Shown in pieces: positions 1-10,291 of a stretch of DNA of 64,000 bases; the stretch's first letter is position 1; every line of letters begins with the position of its first letter. Under the pieces are notes generated by a model. The model was not told the DNA's origin. It saw only the letters and a program-made list of their open reading frames with translations, and ran no database searches. The translations under genes and the position numbers were made by a program. Source of the DNA: Bog-159 sp049516155 (GTDB lineage Bacteria > Acidobacteriota > Terriglobia > Bryobacterales > Bryobacteraceae); NCBI GenBank assembly GCA_049516155.1, contig JBEKTJ010000002.1, positions 1 through 64,000 of the forward strand, read 5' to 3'.

Positions 1-341
1 GCTGTATCCACCGTTTCATAATCGAGCGCCGCGCATGGTTGCAGATTGAGCACCAGCACCGGAGCCCGCGCCTTCTGCACCACGGGCAGCACCTGCGACG
101 ACGGAGCGTAGGTGGCCACGTGGCACAGAATCAGATCCACATCCTCACGCAGGAAGAGTTGTCCGGCGGTGCGCGCTCCAGCAGGCGTGTCGACCAGTCC
201 GGCGGAAACCACTGTGCCGCCAAAAGCCTGGACGCGCCCCTCCACACATTGCCGATAACCTTCCAGGCGCTCTTTCAGGCTGGGGAACTGGGACCAGTAG
301 GCTGCCAGTCCGATGCTGAATACTCCGATACGTGCGCTCAT
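1..341 (-). CDS. L-fucose/L-arabinose isomerase-like protein, N-terminal part (runs off the window)
   Basis: This partial gene reads leftward from an ATG at 341 to the window edge with no stop, giving about 113 residues that begin MSARIGVFSIGLAAYWSQFP. The opening IGVFSIGL strand, the later LVDTPAGARTAGQLF and the segment DLILCHVATYAPSSQVLPVV look like the first Rossmann-like domain of the fucose/arabinose isomerase family, which interconverts aldose and ketose sugars in the cytosol. The metal-binding and catalytic part lies outside the window, so the substrate cannot be named. It lies 43 bases downstream of the AAA+ ATPase gene and is read in the same direction. The family assignment is by recognition of the N-terminal pattern only. 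Confidence 0.6.
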   Translation of the reverse strand, partial: MSARIGVFSIGLAAYWSQFPSLKERLEGYRQCVEGRVQAFGGTVVSAGLVDTPAGARTAGQLFLREDVDLILCHVATYAPSSQVLPVVQKARAPVLVLNLQPCAALDYETVDT

Positions 342-384
342 CGATTGTCAGCCACATCGTATCGCGAAACGCCGGCTTGCCCAA

Positions 385-1656
385 TTAACCTTGCACGCGC
401 GTGAAGTATTGATCGGCGGCACGGTCCAGCTCGGCGCAGGTGACTTCCGGCGCGCGGCCTGCATACTGGCTGCGCCACATCAGGATATCGCAAAGGTCTC
501 CGGGGTAGCAGGCTTTGAGGGCATCGCCACGGCGTAGGCACAACTCAACCATATAAGCGGCGGCTGGCGGTTCGCAGGATAGCCGGCGTTCGTCGAGCAC
601 GCGCACGAGAATTTTTTGGAAGGACTCCCTGGTCACCGGCTCGACGTAGATCTTGTTGGGTATGCGCCGCAGGAACGCCTCGTCGGCCAGATCCGACGGC
701 TCCAGGTTGGTGGCGAAGACCACCATCACCGCGAAGGGGATGCACAGTTTTTGCCCGTGGTGCAGGGTGAGGTAGTCCACCCGGCGGTCCAGGGGCACGA
801 TCCAGCGGTTGAGCAGGTCGCGCGGCGAAATCACTTGACGGCCGAAATCGTCGATGACGAATATGCCGTTGTTGGCCTTCATCTGCAGTGGGGCGGCGTA
901 AACGCCCGACGAAGCATCGGATTGCAACTCCAACATTTCGGAGACCAGCTCGCCGCCAACGGTCACCGAAGGGCGATGGCACAGGACCCAGCGCGCGTCC
1001 AGATCGTCCGGCTGCACGGCGAGCGGCCGGTGCAGCACGGGGTCGAACAGCGTGATCACGTAGCCCGACAATTCCAGCGCATAGGGGATTAACACGGCGT
1101 CTTCATAGACGCGCAGCAGTCGCTCCGCAAGGCTGGTCTTGCCATTGCCGGTGGGTCCGTAGAGGAATAGCGCTTTCTGCGAGATCAGCGCGGGGCCGAG
1201 TTGGTCCAACAGGGGTTCCGGGAGGACCAAGTCGCCGAGGGCCTGGCGCAAGCTATCGCGGCTGACACGCACGTGGGCGGCTTGCAGCCGCACGGCCCGA
1301 TCGTATGCCGCCAGGGACACCGGCGCAGGTCCGGCGTAGGCACAAATGGAAGCGCGCTCGGCGGCCAGCGCCTTACCCGCGGCCGTAAGTCCGAAATGGT
1401 AATCGTTGTCCTGGATGCCCTTCACGTCCAGGTAGGCCTGCTGGCGCAATTGGCGGAATACAGGCTCCACTACCGCAGGCGGAAGTTTGATGCGCTCCCT
1501 CAGCACGCTGAGGCTGGACTGGCCTTGCTCCCGCACCGTGCGCATGAAAATATCCTGCACCAGCGTAGGCGAAATATCGAGTTCGGCAAGGGTGGCTGGA
1601 TGCGCCGGCCAGAAGGCGGGTCTCTGCCCGGCGGGCAAGGCCTCGGGCGCGGTCAT
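385..1656 (-). CDS. AAA+ ATPase with N-terminal winged-helix-like region
   Basis: 423 residues. The Walker A motif GPTGNGKTS is at about residues 167-175 and Walker B (IFVIDDFGRQ) at about 265-274, followed by a sensor-like FATN and an arginine-rich FLRRIPNK, as in AAA+ proteins. Residues 30-100 (ISPTLVQDIFMRTV... LRQQAYLDVKG) look like a winged-helix module that could bind DNA or a partner. The start ATG overlaps the stop of the upstream PilZ gene by four bases (ATGA), so the two are probably translationally coupled. The pairing suggests an ATPase controlled through a c-di-GMP receptor, but the substrate is unknown. The ATPase call is solid; the role is not. Confidence 0.8.
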   Translation of the reverse strand: MTAPEALPAGQRPAFWPAHPATLAELDISPTLVQDIFMRTVREQGQSSLSVLRERIKLPPAVVEPVFRQLRQQAYLDVKGIQDNDYHFGLTAAGKALAAERASICAYAGPAPVSLAAYDRAVRLQAAHVRVSRDSLRQALGDLVLPEPLLDQLGPALISQKALFLYGPTGNGKTSLAERLLRVYEDAVLIPYALELSGYVITLFDPVLHRPLAVQPDDLDARWVLCHRPSVTVGGELVSEMLELQSDASSGVYAAPLQMKANNGIFVIDDFGRQVISPRDLLNRWIVPLDRRVDYLTLHHGQKLCIPFAVMVVFATNLEPSDLADEAFLRRIPNKIYVEPVTRESFQKILVRVLDERRLSCEPPAAAYMVELCLRRGDALKACYPGDLCDILMWRSQYAGRAPEVTCAELDRAADQYFTRVQG

Positions 1657-2057
1657 GCCTGGCTCTCCGTGGGGGGCTGGATTTCATCCAGGCAGCGCTT
1701 ACGGCCCTGACCGGCCAGCGCGCGCAAAGAAGTGAATTCCACGCCGATCGAGTAATTCAACGTGTGCCGCACACAGTGGCGGACCGAAGCCGTGCCCAAG
1801 CTGCCGTAGCGCGTGGAATACAAAGTGATGATGGTGCGCACCGGAACGGGTATATCCGTCTCCAGCTTGGCGCCTTCGGCGGACAGCTCCAGGCACCTTG
1901 CCGGCTGGCTCTGCACCTGGCCGCGCGTGTCTTTCCAGGAGACCTGCATCCGGGCTTTGAATGGCACGCGGACATGCCTCCGCATTGGCGATTTTGGCGT
2001 CACATAACTTCGTGGGCGGAATAGCAGACGATTCTCAACAAAAATGAGGGACGGCAC
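1653..2057 (-). CDS. PilZ-domain protein (c-di-GMP receptor)
   Basis: 134 residues if translation begins at the GTG at 2057, which has an AGGAGG about 12 bases upstream. An ATG at 1985 giving MRRHVRVPFKAR is an alternative with no visible ribosome site. The PilZ signature is present: the arginine pair in RRHVRVPFKAR and, further on, the D/N-x-S-x-x-G-like LELSAEGAKLE. Such domains bind cyclic di-GMP and regulate motility, adhesion or secretion. Its stop overlaps the start of the AAA+ ATPase gene by four bases, so the two probably act together. A motility link is plausible given the flagellar genes at the other end of the window, but that is inference. Confidence 0.8.
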   Translation of the reverse strand: MPSLIFVENRLLFRPRSYVTPKSPMRRHVRVPFKARMQVSWKDTRGQVQSQPARCLELSAEGAKLETDIPVPVRTIITLYSTRYGSLGTASVRHCVRHTLNYSIGVEFTSLRALAGQGRKRCLDEIQPPTESQA

Positions 2058-2087
2058 ACCAGGTCCGCCCCTCCTGTCCGAACCCCG

Positions 2088-3158
2088 TCACTCGGCTCGC
2101 AGAGTGACGGCGCGCTCCAGCAGCGCGTTCAAGCCGCCGACCACGGTGATCTTCTCCACCTTATCGGCGATTTTTTCCAGCGACTCGAGCTCCTTCAACC
2201 GCAGCAACAGAGGGTTCCCCTCCATCAGCTTGGCCGTGTTAAGCAGCGACCGCGTAGCGGCGGTCTCCTCACGGCGGCGGATCAGGTTGGCCTGCGCCTG
2301 CTTCTCGGCAGTCACTACCTGGTTCAGAATCTCGCGGATGTCTCCGGCCAGGATGATGTCCTTGAGCGCGATTTCGCTCACGCGAACGCCATAGCCTTGC
2401 ATTTCCCGGCGAACCTCGGCGGATACGGCTTCGTCGATGTCCGTCTTTTCCGCCAGCACCTGTTCCAAGCTGCGCTTGGCGAGCGATTGGCGCACGGCGA
2501 TCTGCAATGCGCGGTGCAGGTATTCGTGGACGTCCTTCAAGCCCGCACGGGCCGACGTAGCGTCCGCGATTTCGAATACCGCGGAGATGTTCACGCGCAC
2601 CGCGACCTTGTCCTGGGTCAGGATTTCCTGGCCGGCCACCTCGACCGTCTGGCGGCGGGTTTCGAGCACGTCGATGCGGGGCATCGCGATGGTGTTCCAG
2701 AACCCGTACGTGCCAGACCCCAGCTCACGCGTCAGACGCCCGTCAAGGTATAGCAATCCGCGCTTGCCTTCTTCGATGGCGGCGAAGGTCACGCCGGATT
2801 CGCGGCCCAGTCGGACCAGCCCCGGCAGTAGGCGGGCGGGCACTTCGGGCTCTGCGCGCACTTCGACGATCTCGAAGGTCACGTTAACGGCGCCCTTCCA
2901 GTACAGCACGCGGTTGGAAGGGGCGATCACGCGCGCCAGCCGGCCATCCAGGTACACGACGGCCACTTGCGCGTCGGAGGTCTCGACCACCGTGAAGTTC
3001 CGCGCGAGAGTCTCGGGCTGGCGGTTCGCGATGTACTCGGCCCACTCGCCCGCGAAGATTTCGCGGACGTTGTGCGGCATCAATTCGACGCCGAGGCCGA
3101 GCACCCAGCGCTCGCCGGGGCCAAGAATCTTCGCGAACCGGCGCTTGCGGATCACCAA
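2088..3158 (-). CDS. Slipin / SPFH (band 7) family protein
   Basis: 356 residues from a TTG at 3158 (GTG at 3155 is the next candidate; no ATG is close). The second half, with KVAVRVNISAVFEIAD, LAEKTDIDEAVSAEV and GVRVSEIALKDIILAGDIRE, is a typical SPFH core followed by an alpha-helical tail (VTAEKQAQANLIRRREETAA). SPFH proteins form large oligomers at membranes and organise membrane microdomains or modulate proteases. The N-terminal 100 residues do not look like a clear membrane anchor, as in other acidobacterial slipins. The start lies directly against the dispersed inverted repeat at 3161-3260, so the promoter must lie in or beyond that repeat. Confidence 0.82.
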   Translation of the reverse strand: MVIRKRRFAKILGPGERWVLGLGVELMPHNVREIFAGEWAEYIANRQPETLARNFTVVETSDAQVAVVYLDGRLARVIAPSNRVLYWKGAVNVTFEIVEVRAEPEVPARLLPGLVRLGRESGVTFAAIEEGKRGLLYLDGRLTRELGSGTYGFWNTIAMPRIDVLETRRQTVEVAGQEILTQDKVAVRVNISAVFEIADATSARAGLKDVHEYLHRALQIAVRQSLAKRSLEQVLAEKTDIDEAVSAEVRREMQGYGVRVSEIALKDIILAGDIREILNQVVTAEKQAQANLIRRREETAATRSLLNTAKLMEGNPLLLRLKELESLEKIADKVEKITVVGGLNALLERAVTLRAE

Positions 3159-3160
3159 GC

Positions 3161-3260
3161 AAAGAAGTCAGAAGACAGAAGTCAGAAGTCAGAATTGCCG
3201 CATCGAGCGAGTTCCGACTTTTTGGATTCTGACTCCTGAATTCTGTCTCCTGTCTTCTTT
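3161..3260. repeat. Imperfect inverted repeat of CAGAAGT/CAGGAGT-type units
   Basis: The left arm (3161-3196) and right arm (3225-3260) are 36 bases each and match in 31 of 36 positions when one is reverse-complemented; the spacer is 28 bases. Each arm is itself built of short repeats of the type (A)GAAGTC / GACAGAA, so it looks like a purine-rich microsatellite facing its own complement. It could fold into a long hairpin upstream of the slipin start. It is probably a dispersed non-coding element, not a terminator, because it precedes the gene and has no clean T run in the direction of transcription. Confidence 0.75.
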
Positions 3261-3482
3261 CTTTTGAGTTTCCCAGGCCTGACTCCACGGCCAACCAGCG
3301 GGCCTTACCTAGAGCGGACTTAGCCGCGCCAAAAACATCCGGCGAAACGATGGGTCGCAGTTTCAGGGAAAGCGCAGAGCAGTGGAGCCGTTTGCCAGTC
3401 CAGGCAAAACGGACCGAAGTCTATCTTGCGAGGGTGGCGGGAGCCAGGCCTGGATCGCTCAGGTTAAGCTGTTTACACAGCG

Positions 3483-3556
3483 TGTGGATAGCGGGAATCG
3501 AAACCCGCCGCCCGCAGATTAATAGTCTGCTGCTCTGTCCAGTGAGCTATATTCGG
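3483..3556 (-). tRNA. tRNA-like sequence, Asn-type anticodon ATT; probably degenerate
   Basis: Read on the minus strand, the sequence gives T8-A9, a D arm GCTC/GAGC, a perfect five-pair anticodon stem GCAGA/TCTGC around the loop CTATTAA, a five-base variable loop and a T stem GCGGG/CCCGC. The anticodon would be ATT (Asn codon AAU). Three features are wrong for a working bacterial tRNA: A at position 34, an eight-base T loop (TTTCGATT) and an acceptor stem with only four of seven pairs. No CCA follows. It is either a tRNA relic or an unusual tRNA; a normal tRNA-Asn would carry GTT. Confidence 0.45.
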
Positions 3557-3713
3557 ATGGATGCGGAAGGCCCCGACTATCGCAGGCATACGGTTCTTCA
3601 GAGAAGCCGCACCAGCGAGGCGGTTGGAACCTCGACTATAAGCGATCATCGGTCATTTACCTCCAGCCTCATCAGGATACTCCACGCGGGCGTGGTGGTC
3701 AAGAAAAATTTTG

Positions 3714-5873
3714 TTAATGTGACTGACACAAGTGTGGCTCGCCCACAGCGACCCATTGCCCAAACTGGCGGCCCTTATCTTCGGCAACAATGCGCAGCTT
3801 GTCGACGCCTTGCAGTTCGACCGCCCAATACTGCCAAGTCCCGGAGGTCTCACTCAGCGGTATGGACTGCACGGTCTTGCCGCTATCCGATTCCACCAGA
3901 CGCACGGACTGGCCGCCAACGGAAGGGCCGTGCGCCACCGGCAGAGCAATGCACGCTTGCCCGCCGGCCGTGAAGGGTGCGGACGTTAAGACTCCCTGAT
4001 TGGCATCGCTGCCGCTATAGCTGCCGTAGAGGACTTCGCGTCCGAGCGTTCCCACCGACGGATGGAACCCGTTAAGAGTCCACGCCGGATCGGCTTTCCA
4101 TTCGGAAATGTGTATGGGCGCGCCCACCCGGCTCGCCGGTATGCGTTCGATGCTGGGAGCCGGCCGCGGCGAACCCATGGCACAGGCCATTTGACCGCGG
4201 TGGACGATGGCATAAGCCTGGATAGTTCCGGACATTCCGGTGCTCCGTGCAAAGCCCGCCCAATCCCAATCCGAAGGCGGCCTGCGTGCGGGATCGTTGC
4301 GCGGATAGCCGCCAGGCCTGGTTTCGCCAAATCCAACGATGACGCCCGCCCTGTTGACCAGGACTATATCCCTGGGCGGGCGATCCATTGCCCGGTCCCA
4401 CGCCCATCCCGCGGCGCGATAACCGCCGGTCACCGGCGACAACATCTCCACACCGCCGAAGCAGAGCGCTTCCGGAGCGGGCACGAACACGCCGTTTACC
4501 GGCTGTCCGATCCAATCCTGGCGGCCCGCTGCAAAGATCGAAAGCCGCCTCTGCCGTATCTTAGGCGTCATCTCACGTAGGAATTGCGGGTCCGGGAAGA
4601 TCGCTTTGCTCACATCGTCATCTTCTTCGATGCCGGCTACCATGGCAATCCCGGATTCGTGCGCGAGCGCCTGTTGCATCGCAAAAGTACGCTCATAGGA
4701 CTTCTGCCGGTTCATCACAGTAACCGCAACGGCCAGCACCAGGAGCGCCGCGATCGAATGCAGCGCGAACCGCCTGCCGCGCGGGAGTTGCATGACGAGC
4801 CAGCCCACAAGCACCACCAGATTTGCGCAATAGGTGAGTGGCACGCCGACATAACGCGCGGCCAGCGCCGCCGCTATCGCGGGGTCGGCCGGATTCATGC
4901 GGCCGTACGCAATCATCAAGGCGCTGCCGGCGATGTAGAGGCAAACACCCGCAGTCACGACGACGAGCGGGTCTGTCAACCGGCGCTGGCGGATCGCGAT
5001 GGTCAATGCAAACGCCACCAGCAGGAGGCCGGCCAGTCCAGCCACGCCGCCCAACTGGACATTAACATAGCTCAGTGGAGTTCCCAGAAAGACGCCCACG
5101 AACCAGATCGCATAGAACGGATGGTCTAACAAAACGGCGAATCGTCCCGGAGTCAAGAATGAGTAGCCCACGAAATAGGCCGCGATACTCAATGTGCCGG
5201 CGATCGCCACAACGGCTATGCGCGGCTTGGGAAGACGAAGCAGCGCCGCCATCGTTACGAGTACGGGCCAGATGAACATGCCGTTGCCGGTCGAGTACGT
5301 GACGATGACGGCTGCGGCAATCGACATTGCCAGACTGGTCCATCGCCCGGAACGCGCCGATATCCGAAGAAACACAAATGCCAGAGCCGCCGCCATTTCG
5401 CTCAGATACCACTGCAGCTCGAACGTGCCCAGGATGCCTTGCACCTGCATCGCGGAAGTCATGCACAGGCCGCAGCAGATGCCCAGAGTGAGCCGGAAGG
5501 GCGGGGGCATGTCTTGCATTCGCCAAAGTAGCCACCCCAACAGCGCCAACTGCCCCAGTTGGCATGCGATATTGCACGCGATGGGGAGGGTCTGCACTCC
5601 CTGAAAGAAGATGTAATCGAGCGAGTACACTATTTCCGGGAAGACGATGCGGTGTTCGTTATGCTGGACCCAGAAATGCCTGATATCGAAACCGAGCATC
5701 TGATCCAGGAACTGCACGCTACGCCAGGAATCCCAAATGGGAACGGCAGTGTAGTCCAGCCGGATGGCGCGGGCGGTGTAAGCGACCGTGTAGATCAGAC
5801 ACGGCAACAGCACCAATACGTACGCATATTGCCAATAATCGCTTTTGTGCGGCGCGGGATGAGTTTCTTGCAA
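3714..5873 (-). CDS. Large polytopic membrane protein with C-terminal extracytoplasmic domain
   Basis: 719 residues. A hydrophobic segment near residues 15-33 is followed by a polar region containing WDSWRS and HNEHRIVFPEIVYSLD, then about nine further membrane spans up to roughly residue 400. The remaining 300 residues are soluble and rich in Gly, Pro and Arg. The layout (acidic/histidine first loop, many spans, soluble tail) resembles glycosyltransferase-C-like membrane proteins of acidobacteria, but no catalytic motif can be assigned. It lies nine bases upstream of nothing essential: the next gene, a dipeptidase, ends at 5883 and faces the same way. Function unknown. Confidence 0.7.
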   Translation of the reverse strand: MQETHPAPHKSDYWQYAYVLVLLPCLIYTVAYTARAIRLDYTAVPIWDSWRSVQFLDQMLGFDIRHFWVQHNEHRIVFPEIVYSLDYIFFQGVQTLPIACNIACQLGQLALLGWLLWRMQDMPPPFRLTLGICCGLCMTSAMQVQGILGTFELQWYLSEMAAALAFVFLRISARSGRWTSLAMSIAAAVIVTYSTGNGMFIWPVLVTMAALLRLPKPRIAVVAIAGTLSIAAYFVGYSFLTPGRFAVLLDHPFYAIWFVGVFLGTPLSYVNVQLGGVAGLAGLLLVAFALTIAIRQRRLTDPLVVVTAGVCLYIAGSALMIAYGRMNPADPAIAAALAARYVGVPLTYCANLVVLVGWLVMQLPRGRRFALHSIAALLVLAVAVTVMNRQKSYERTFAMQQALAHESGIAMVAGIEEDDDVSKAIFPDPQFLREMTPKIRQRRLSIFAAGRQDWIGQPVNGVFVPAPEALCFGGVEMLSPVTGGYRAAGWAWDRAMDRPPRDIVLVNRAGVIVGFGETRPGGYPRNDPARRPPSDWDWAGFARSTGMSGTIQAYAIVHRGQMACAMGSPRPAPSIERIPASRVGAPIHISEWKADPAWTLNGFHPSVGTLGREVLYGSYSGSDANQGVLTSAPFTAGGQACIALPVAHGPSVGGQSVRLVESDSGKTVQSIPLSETSGTWQYWAVELQGVDKLRIVAEDKGRQFGQWVAVGEPHLCQSH

Positions 5874-5882
5874 GCTTTCAGG

Positions 5883-7126
<1,244 letters not shown>

Positions 7127-7127
<1 letters not shown>

Positions 7128-7984
7128 CAGGCTTCTTTCTTCCGCATTACCGCGCCCATCACGTCCTTGCCGCGCTCGTACGCCACCTGGTAGGCGTCGC
7201 GCCGCTGCAGCCGCGTGTAGCCGTAGCCCACTCCGTGGAAATGTTCCAGGCCCTTGCCCAAGACGTAAGTGGCCGCATACGCGATGGCGCCTTTGGGAAT
7301 CAGGCCGCCGCCCAGAGGGATAAATCCCACCAGTTCGCGCGCCAGCGCGCGCCACCCAAAGGCGCCCGCTGCAATCGATACCAACTCAGCCAACTGCTTA
7401 TCGTATCCCACCTGCTTGTCGCTGGCCGCTGCCACCAGAAACGCCATGCGCACCTGGTTCATGGTGATGAAAGCCGTGTCCGAAGCGAACTCCCCGAGGG
7501 CCCAGGGTATTTCCAATAAATTGGGCACCACGTTGGGAAGCGCGCTGGCCACCGCAAAAATGGCATTCTCGCGCGCTACGGAGCTAATGATCCGGTCCAC
7601 GACCGGCTTGCGGAATGGATAGAAATTGCGCGCCAACACCAGCCACAGATCGTCGCGGGCACTTACAATCTCTTCCACCGTGCGCCCCGGATCGTCGCGG
7701 AAGAAGGTGAAAGCGGTAGCTGGACAGGGCAGACCCTGTTCATACAGTACCAGGTCGTACTTCTCCGGGATGCCGGGATCGGAGGCCCGATACACAGTTT
7801 GCATTGCCTGCATGCGCTTGTCGTGCGAAACGGGCGACGGCGCGAGAAAGTCCTCAATCTCCGCGTATGCGGCGCTGTCCCCCGCGACCAGCCCCACCAG
7901 CAGAGGCCGTTCCGCACGCCGGCGCACCTCATCCGGACTGAGCAACGAAAGAGCGGACTTGGCTTGTTTGAAGTATCGGAGCAT
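7127..7984 (-). CDS. Conserved hypothetical protein with DUF697-like hydrophobic region
   Basis: 285 residues starting MLRYFKQAKSALSLLSPDEV. The second half (ASALPNVVPNLLEIPWALGE, ARELVGFIPLGGGLIPKGAI) alternates amphipathic helices with Gly/Pro hairpins, in the manner of the hydrophobic tails seen in YcjF/DUF697 proteins linked to dynamin-like GTPases. No GTP-binding motif is present. It overlaps the dipeptidase start by one base and sits 21 bases downstream of the PD-(D/E)XK-like gene, in what may be a three-gene unit. The similarity to DUF697 is a guess from pattern; the gene itself is well supported by its coupling. Confidence 0.6.
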
Positions 7985-8005
7985 GATCGGTGTTCCCCAG
8001 CGCGC

Positions 8006-9502
8006 CTAGATGCGCGGTCCGGTGCAGGGGCGTTGAGATCCGCTCAAGCGGAACATCACTTGCAGCCCCTTACGCCATTCTACTCCGACACCTATGCGTT
8101 CCACATCGATCGAGAGTGCGAAAAAGCTCAGAATGGTCTCCGTGGTGGGATGGAACTCGAGCGCGGGGGACACTAGAAACAGGCGTGGCGGCTCCGGCCG
8201 CAACTCGATGCCGGGGAAATAACCGTTAGGCGTAAACTCGCCGCGATCCAAGTGCCACTTGACGCGCAGCCAGTAATCCAGGGCCTGCATAGGAAGCTGC
8301 AGGTCGGCAGTGGCCTTCAATTCGAGCACCGCGAGCCTGCCCGACCGCTCGACGGCGAGGAGATCCAGCACACCCCGGTCGCCACCCGCAAAGGCGGGCA
8401 CCTGGTCGTAGACCGGGGCGGGTTCGAGTGCGGCATACACCCGCTCGATCTGGGAGCGCACTTGCGATTCCAGCCACGCTTCCGGATTCCGCCGGTACAA
8501 GGGATGCTCGCGGTCCTCGGCCAAAGGCGAGCGCCGCTCCGCGAGATCGCGCGCCAGACGTTCCATCTCCGGTAGATCGCGCGGGCGGGCGGCGGTCCGC
8601 TGGGCGAGGCCGAAGCGCGCACCGTTCTCCGACACCTGGGCGAATTCTACGCCCCGCACGCGCAGACTGACTGCGCCATCGTGACGGGCGACGCGCTCTA
8701 CTTCCGGCGATTCGAGCAGGCGCTCGAATGCCCCCATGGGTGCGGCTTGGCGGCAGATTTCGACATGTGTATCGAGGTTGCCGAAATCGCGCGGATCGAT
8801 GTGTGCGGCGAAATCGTGCTCGTCGTAGGCGAACAATTCGTAGCGCGCGACTTCTTCGTTCAGCCACGGGAGGCGCAAGCTGGTATGGCGCTCCTGGCCG
8901 CGCGGCACGTATAGCGCGAGCCCCTCGACAGTCAGGCGCTTCTCCCGGCGGCGCAAATGGTCCAGCCAGATCAGCCCGAAGGCCAGCAGACCGGTGGGGT
9001 CGCTTTCGGGCGGCGCGCCGATGGCCGCCCATCCGGTTTGACCCCGGCGCAAAAACGCGCGCGGATAACTGGGCGAAAGACTGGCTTCCAGGTTCGGCTC
9101 GGCGCTGATCTCGGCCAGCGACCAATCCGCGAACTGGCGGGTGAGGAACTGGCGGAACCGCTCGCGAAAGACCAGGCGCTCGCTACGGCGCTCGAAATCC
9201 AGGCTGGAGGGCCGCGCCAGGTCCACGAGGAATAGCCGGCCTTCCTTACGGGCGAACTGCTCGACGATCAATTCCAGACGGCCGCGCGCCTCGTGAGCTA
9301 CGCCAGTGACGCGCCGCACCAGATTGCGCGTCTGGTCCCACACCTGGAGCGTCAACCGCGAACTGCGGAGTTGCAGGGTGAAGTTGTCCGCCCCGAGCGC
9401 CAACAGCGGTTCGCCCGGTTCGAGCAGGGCGGGGCGGCGGGAGGATGCGAGAAAGCGCTCGATCGCGGCTTGGGCATCTGTTGGAATAATAGCCAGGGCC
9501 AC
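8006..9502 (-). CDS. PD-(D/E)XK nuclease-like protein
   Basis: 498 residues. Near the C-terminus, about residues 376-410, the run GDRGVLDLLAVERSG...LAVLELKAT fits the PD-(D/E)XK core: an Asp in the first strand, a turn, then E-x-K in the next strand, followed by an amphipathic helix (LPMQALDYWLRVKW). The first 370 residues have no recognisable domain but are rich in Arg and Glu. The fold is used by many nucleases and some non-enzymatic relatives; this arrangement is seen in acidobacterial conserved proteins of unknown role. No methylase or helicase is near, so a restriction system is not supported. Confidence 0.6.
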   Translation of the reverse strand: MALAIIPTDAQAAIERFLASSRRPALLEPGEPLLALGADNFTLQLRSSRLTLQVWDQTRNLVRRVTGVAHEARGRLELIVEQFARKEGRLFLVDLARPSSLDFERRSERLVFRERFRQFLTRQFADWSLAEISAEPNLEASLSPSYPRAFLRRGQTGWAAIGAPPESDPTGLLAFGLIWLDHLRRREKRLTVEGLALYVPRGQERHTSLRLPWLNEEVARYELFAYDEHDFAAHIDPRDFGNLDTHVEICRQAAPMGAFERLLESPEVERVARHDGAVSLRVRGVEFAQVSENGARFGLAQRTAARPRDLPEMERLARDLAERRSPLAEDREHPLYRRNPEAWLESQVRSQIERVYAALEPAPVYDQVPAFAGGDRGVLDLLAVERSGRLAVLELKATADLQLPMQALDYWLRVKWHLDRGEFTPNGYFPGIELRPEPPRLFLVSPALEFHPTTETILSFFALSIDVERIGVGVEWRKGLQVMFRLSGSQRPCTGPRI

Positions 9503-9549
9503 GAGGAGGAGTGGCTTTGGCGCGGCGGAGTTCTCCGGAAGTTAGGAAT

Positions 9550-10101
9550 TCAGGCCCCGAAAATCTCTCCCACATCCACCTCCGCATCAAGAAAGGAGCA
9601 TGAGATCGACCCCGATACGCCGTAGTGTTTCGTGACATCGCCTTCGGTTACCGATACGCGCTTGCGTTTTGGATCGACAATCCAAAAACTGACACATCCG
9701 TTCGCCATGCAGATGGACATCTTCTCGGTGATCTCATCCACCGTATTGCTCGGCGATAGGACTTCGACGGCCAGATCGGGAGCCCCCATCAAGTACTCGT
9801 CATCCCCAACCGCATCGGCGCGCTCCGCTAGCGTAAGCCCCACATCGGCCTCCCACACCTCATACTCCGGCGCTGGACGGAAAGACATCTCCTTCGTGAC
9901 GTACGCCCGATCGCCAGCCAGCGACCGTAGCAGCGCAGCCAGCCGATCTTGAATGCGCTGATGCCCCCACTTCGGTGCGGTCATAAGGACGATCTCGCCG
10001 TGATGCAACTCATAATGCCCCGCCCTTGGCGGCTGGAGCCGCGAGAATTTTTCGACAGTGACAAGCGCCGTCTCGACAGTCATAGGACCCCGAATTTTCA
10101 T
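9550..10101 (-). CDS. Uma2 family (DUF820) endonuclease-like protein
   Basis: 183 residues. The Uma2 pattern is clear: an N-terminal YELHHGEIVLM, then HQRIQDRLAALL, VWEADVGL, a core APDLAVEVLSPSNT with the acidic and E-V-L-S-P residues, and the C-terminal WIVDPKRKRVSVTE. Uma2 proteins have a restriction-enzyme-like fold and are abundant in cyanobacteria and acidobacteria, where they are often attached to mobile or toxin-like loci, but their substrate is unknown. The gene stands alone, 47 bases before the PD-(D/E)XK-like gene and facing away from the pyrophosphatase, so the 190 bases upstream hold two diverging promoters. Confidence 0.88.
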   Translation of the reverse strand: MKIRGPMTVETALVTVEKFSRLQPPRAGHYELHHGEIVLMTAPKWGHQRIQDRLAALLRSLAGDRAYVTKEMSFRPAPEYEVWEADVGLTLAERADAVGDDEYLMGAPDLAVEVLSPSNTVDEITEKMSICMANGCVSFWIVDPKRKRVSVTEGDVTKHYGVSGSISCSFLDAEVDVGEIFGA

Positions 10102-10291
10102 CGTACCCGATCCCCGATGCTATCGGCGGCGGCACACAAAGGAAGGGCATGTGGATCATTGCGGCGGGAGGGCTGATTGTCAGCCTTGAATTCGCCGCCG
10201 CCTTGCGCTACCTTTAGGATTCCTTAGGAACAGGCTGAGGTAAATCAACCCTGATATCCTAAATTTCGCCCCGTTTCAGGAGGCTTTTTTC

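Larger units (their letters stand above)
3159..3713. other. Long intergenic region with an inverted repeat and a tRNA-like sequence
   Basis: This 555-base stretch separates the slipin and a large membrane-protein gene, both on the minus strand. It holds an imperfect inverted repeat next to the slipin start and a degenerate tRNA-like sequence in the middle. The plus-strand frame open across 3350-3973 runs into the real gene on the other strand and has no recognisable protein signature. I see nothing else that can be supported. Confidence 0.6.

Noticed and set aside
3350..3973. 207-residue plus-strand frame
   Set aside because: It has no protein signature and runs through the tRNA-like sequence and the end of the minus-strand gene.
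7128..7355. Extension of the dipeptidase frame upstream
   Set aside because: It lies inside the neighbouring gene; the ATG at 7127 begins a clear signal peptide.
8006..10101. Restriction-modification or other defence island
   Set aside because: The PD-(D/E)XK-like and Uma2 genes have no methylase, helicase or other defence partner beside them.
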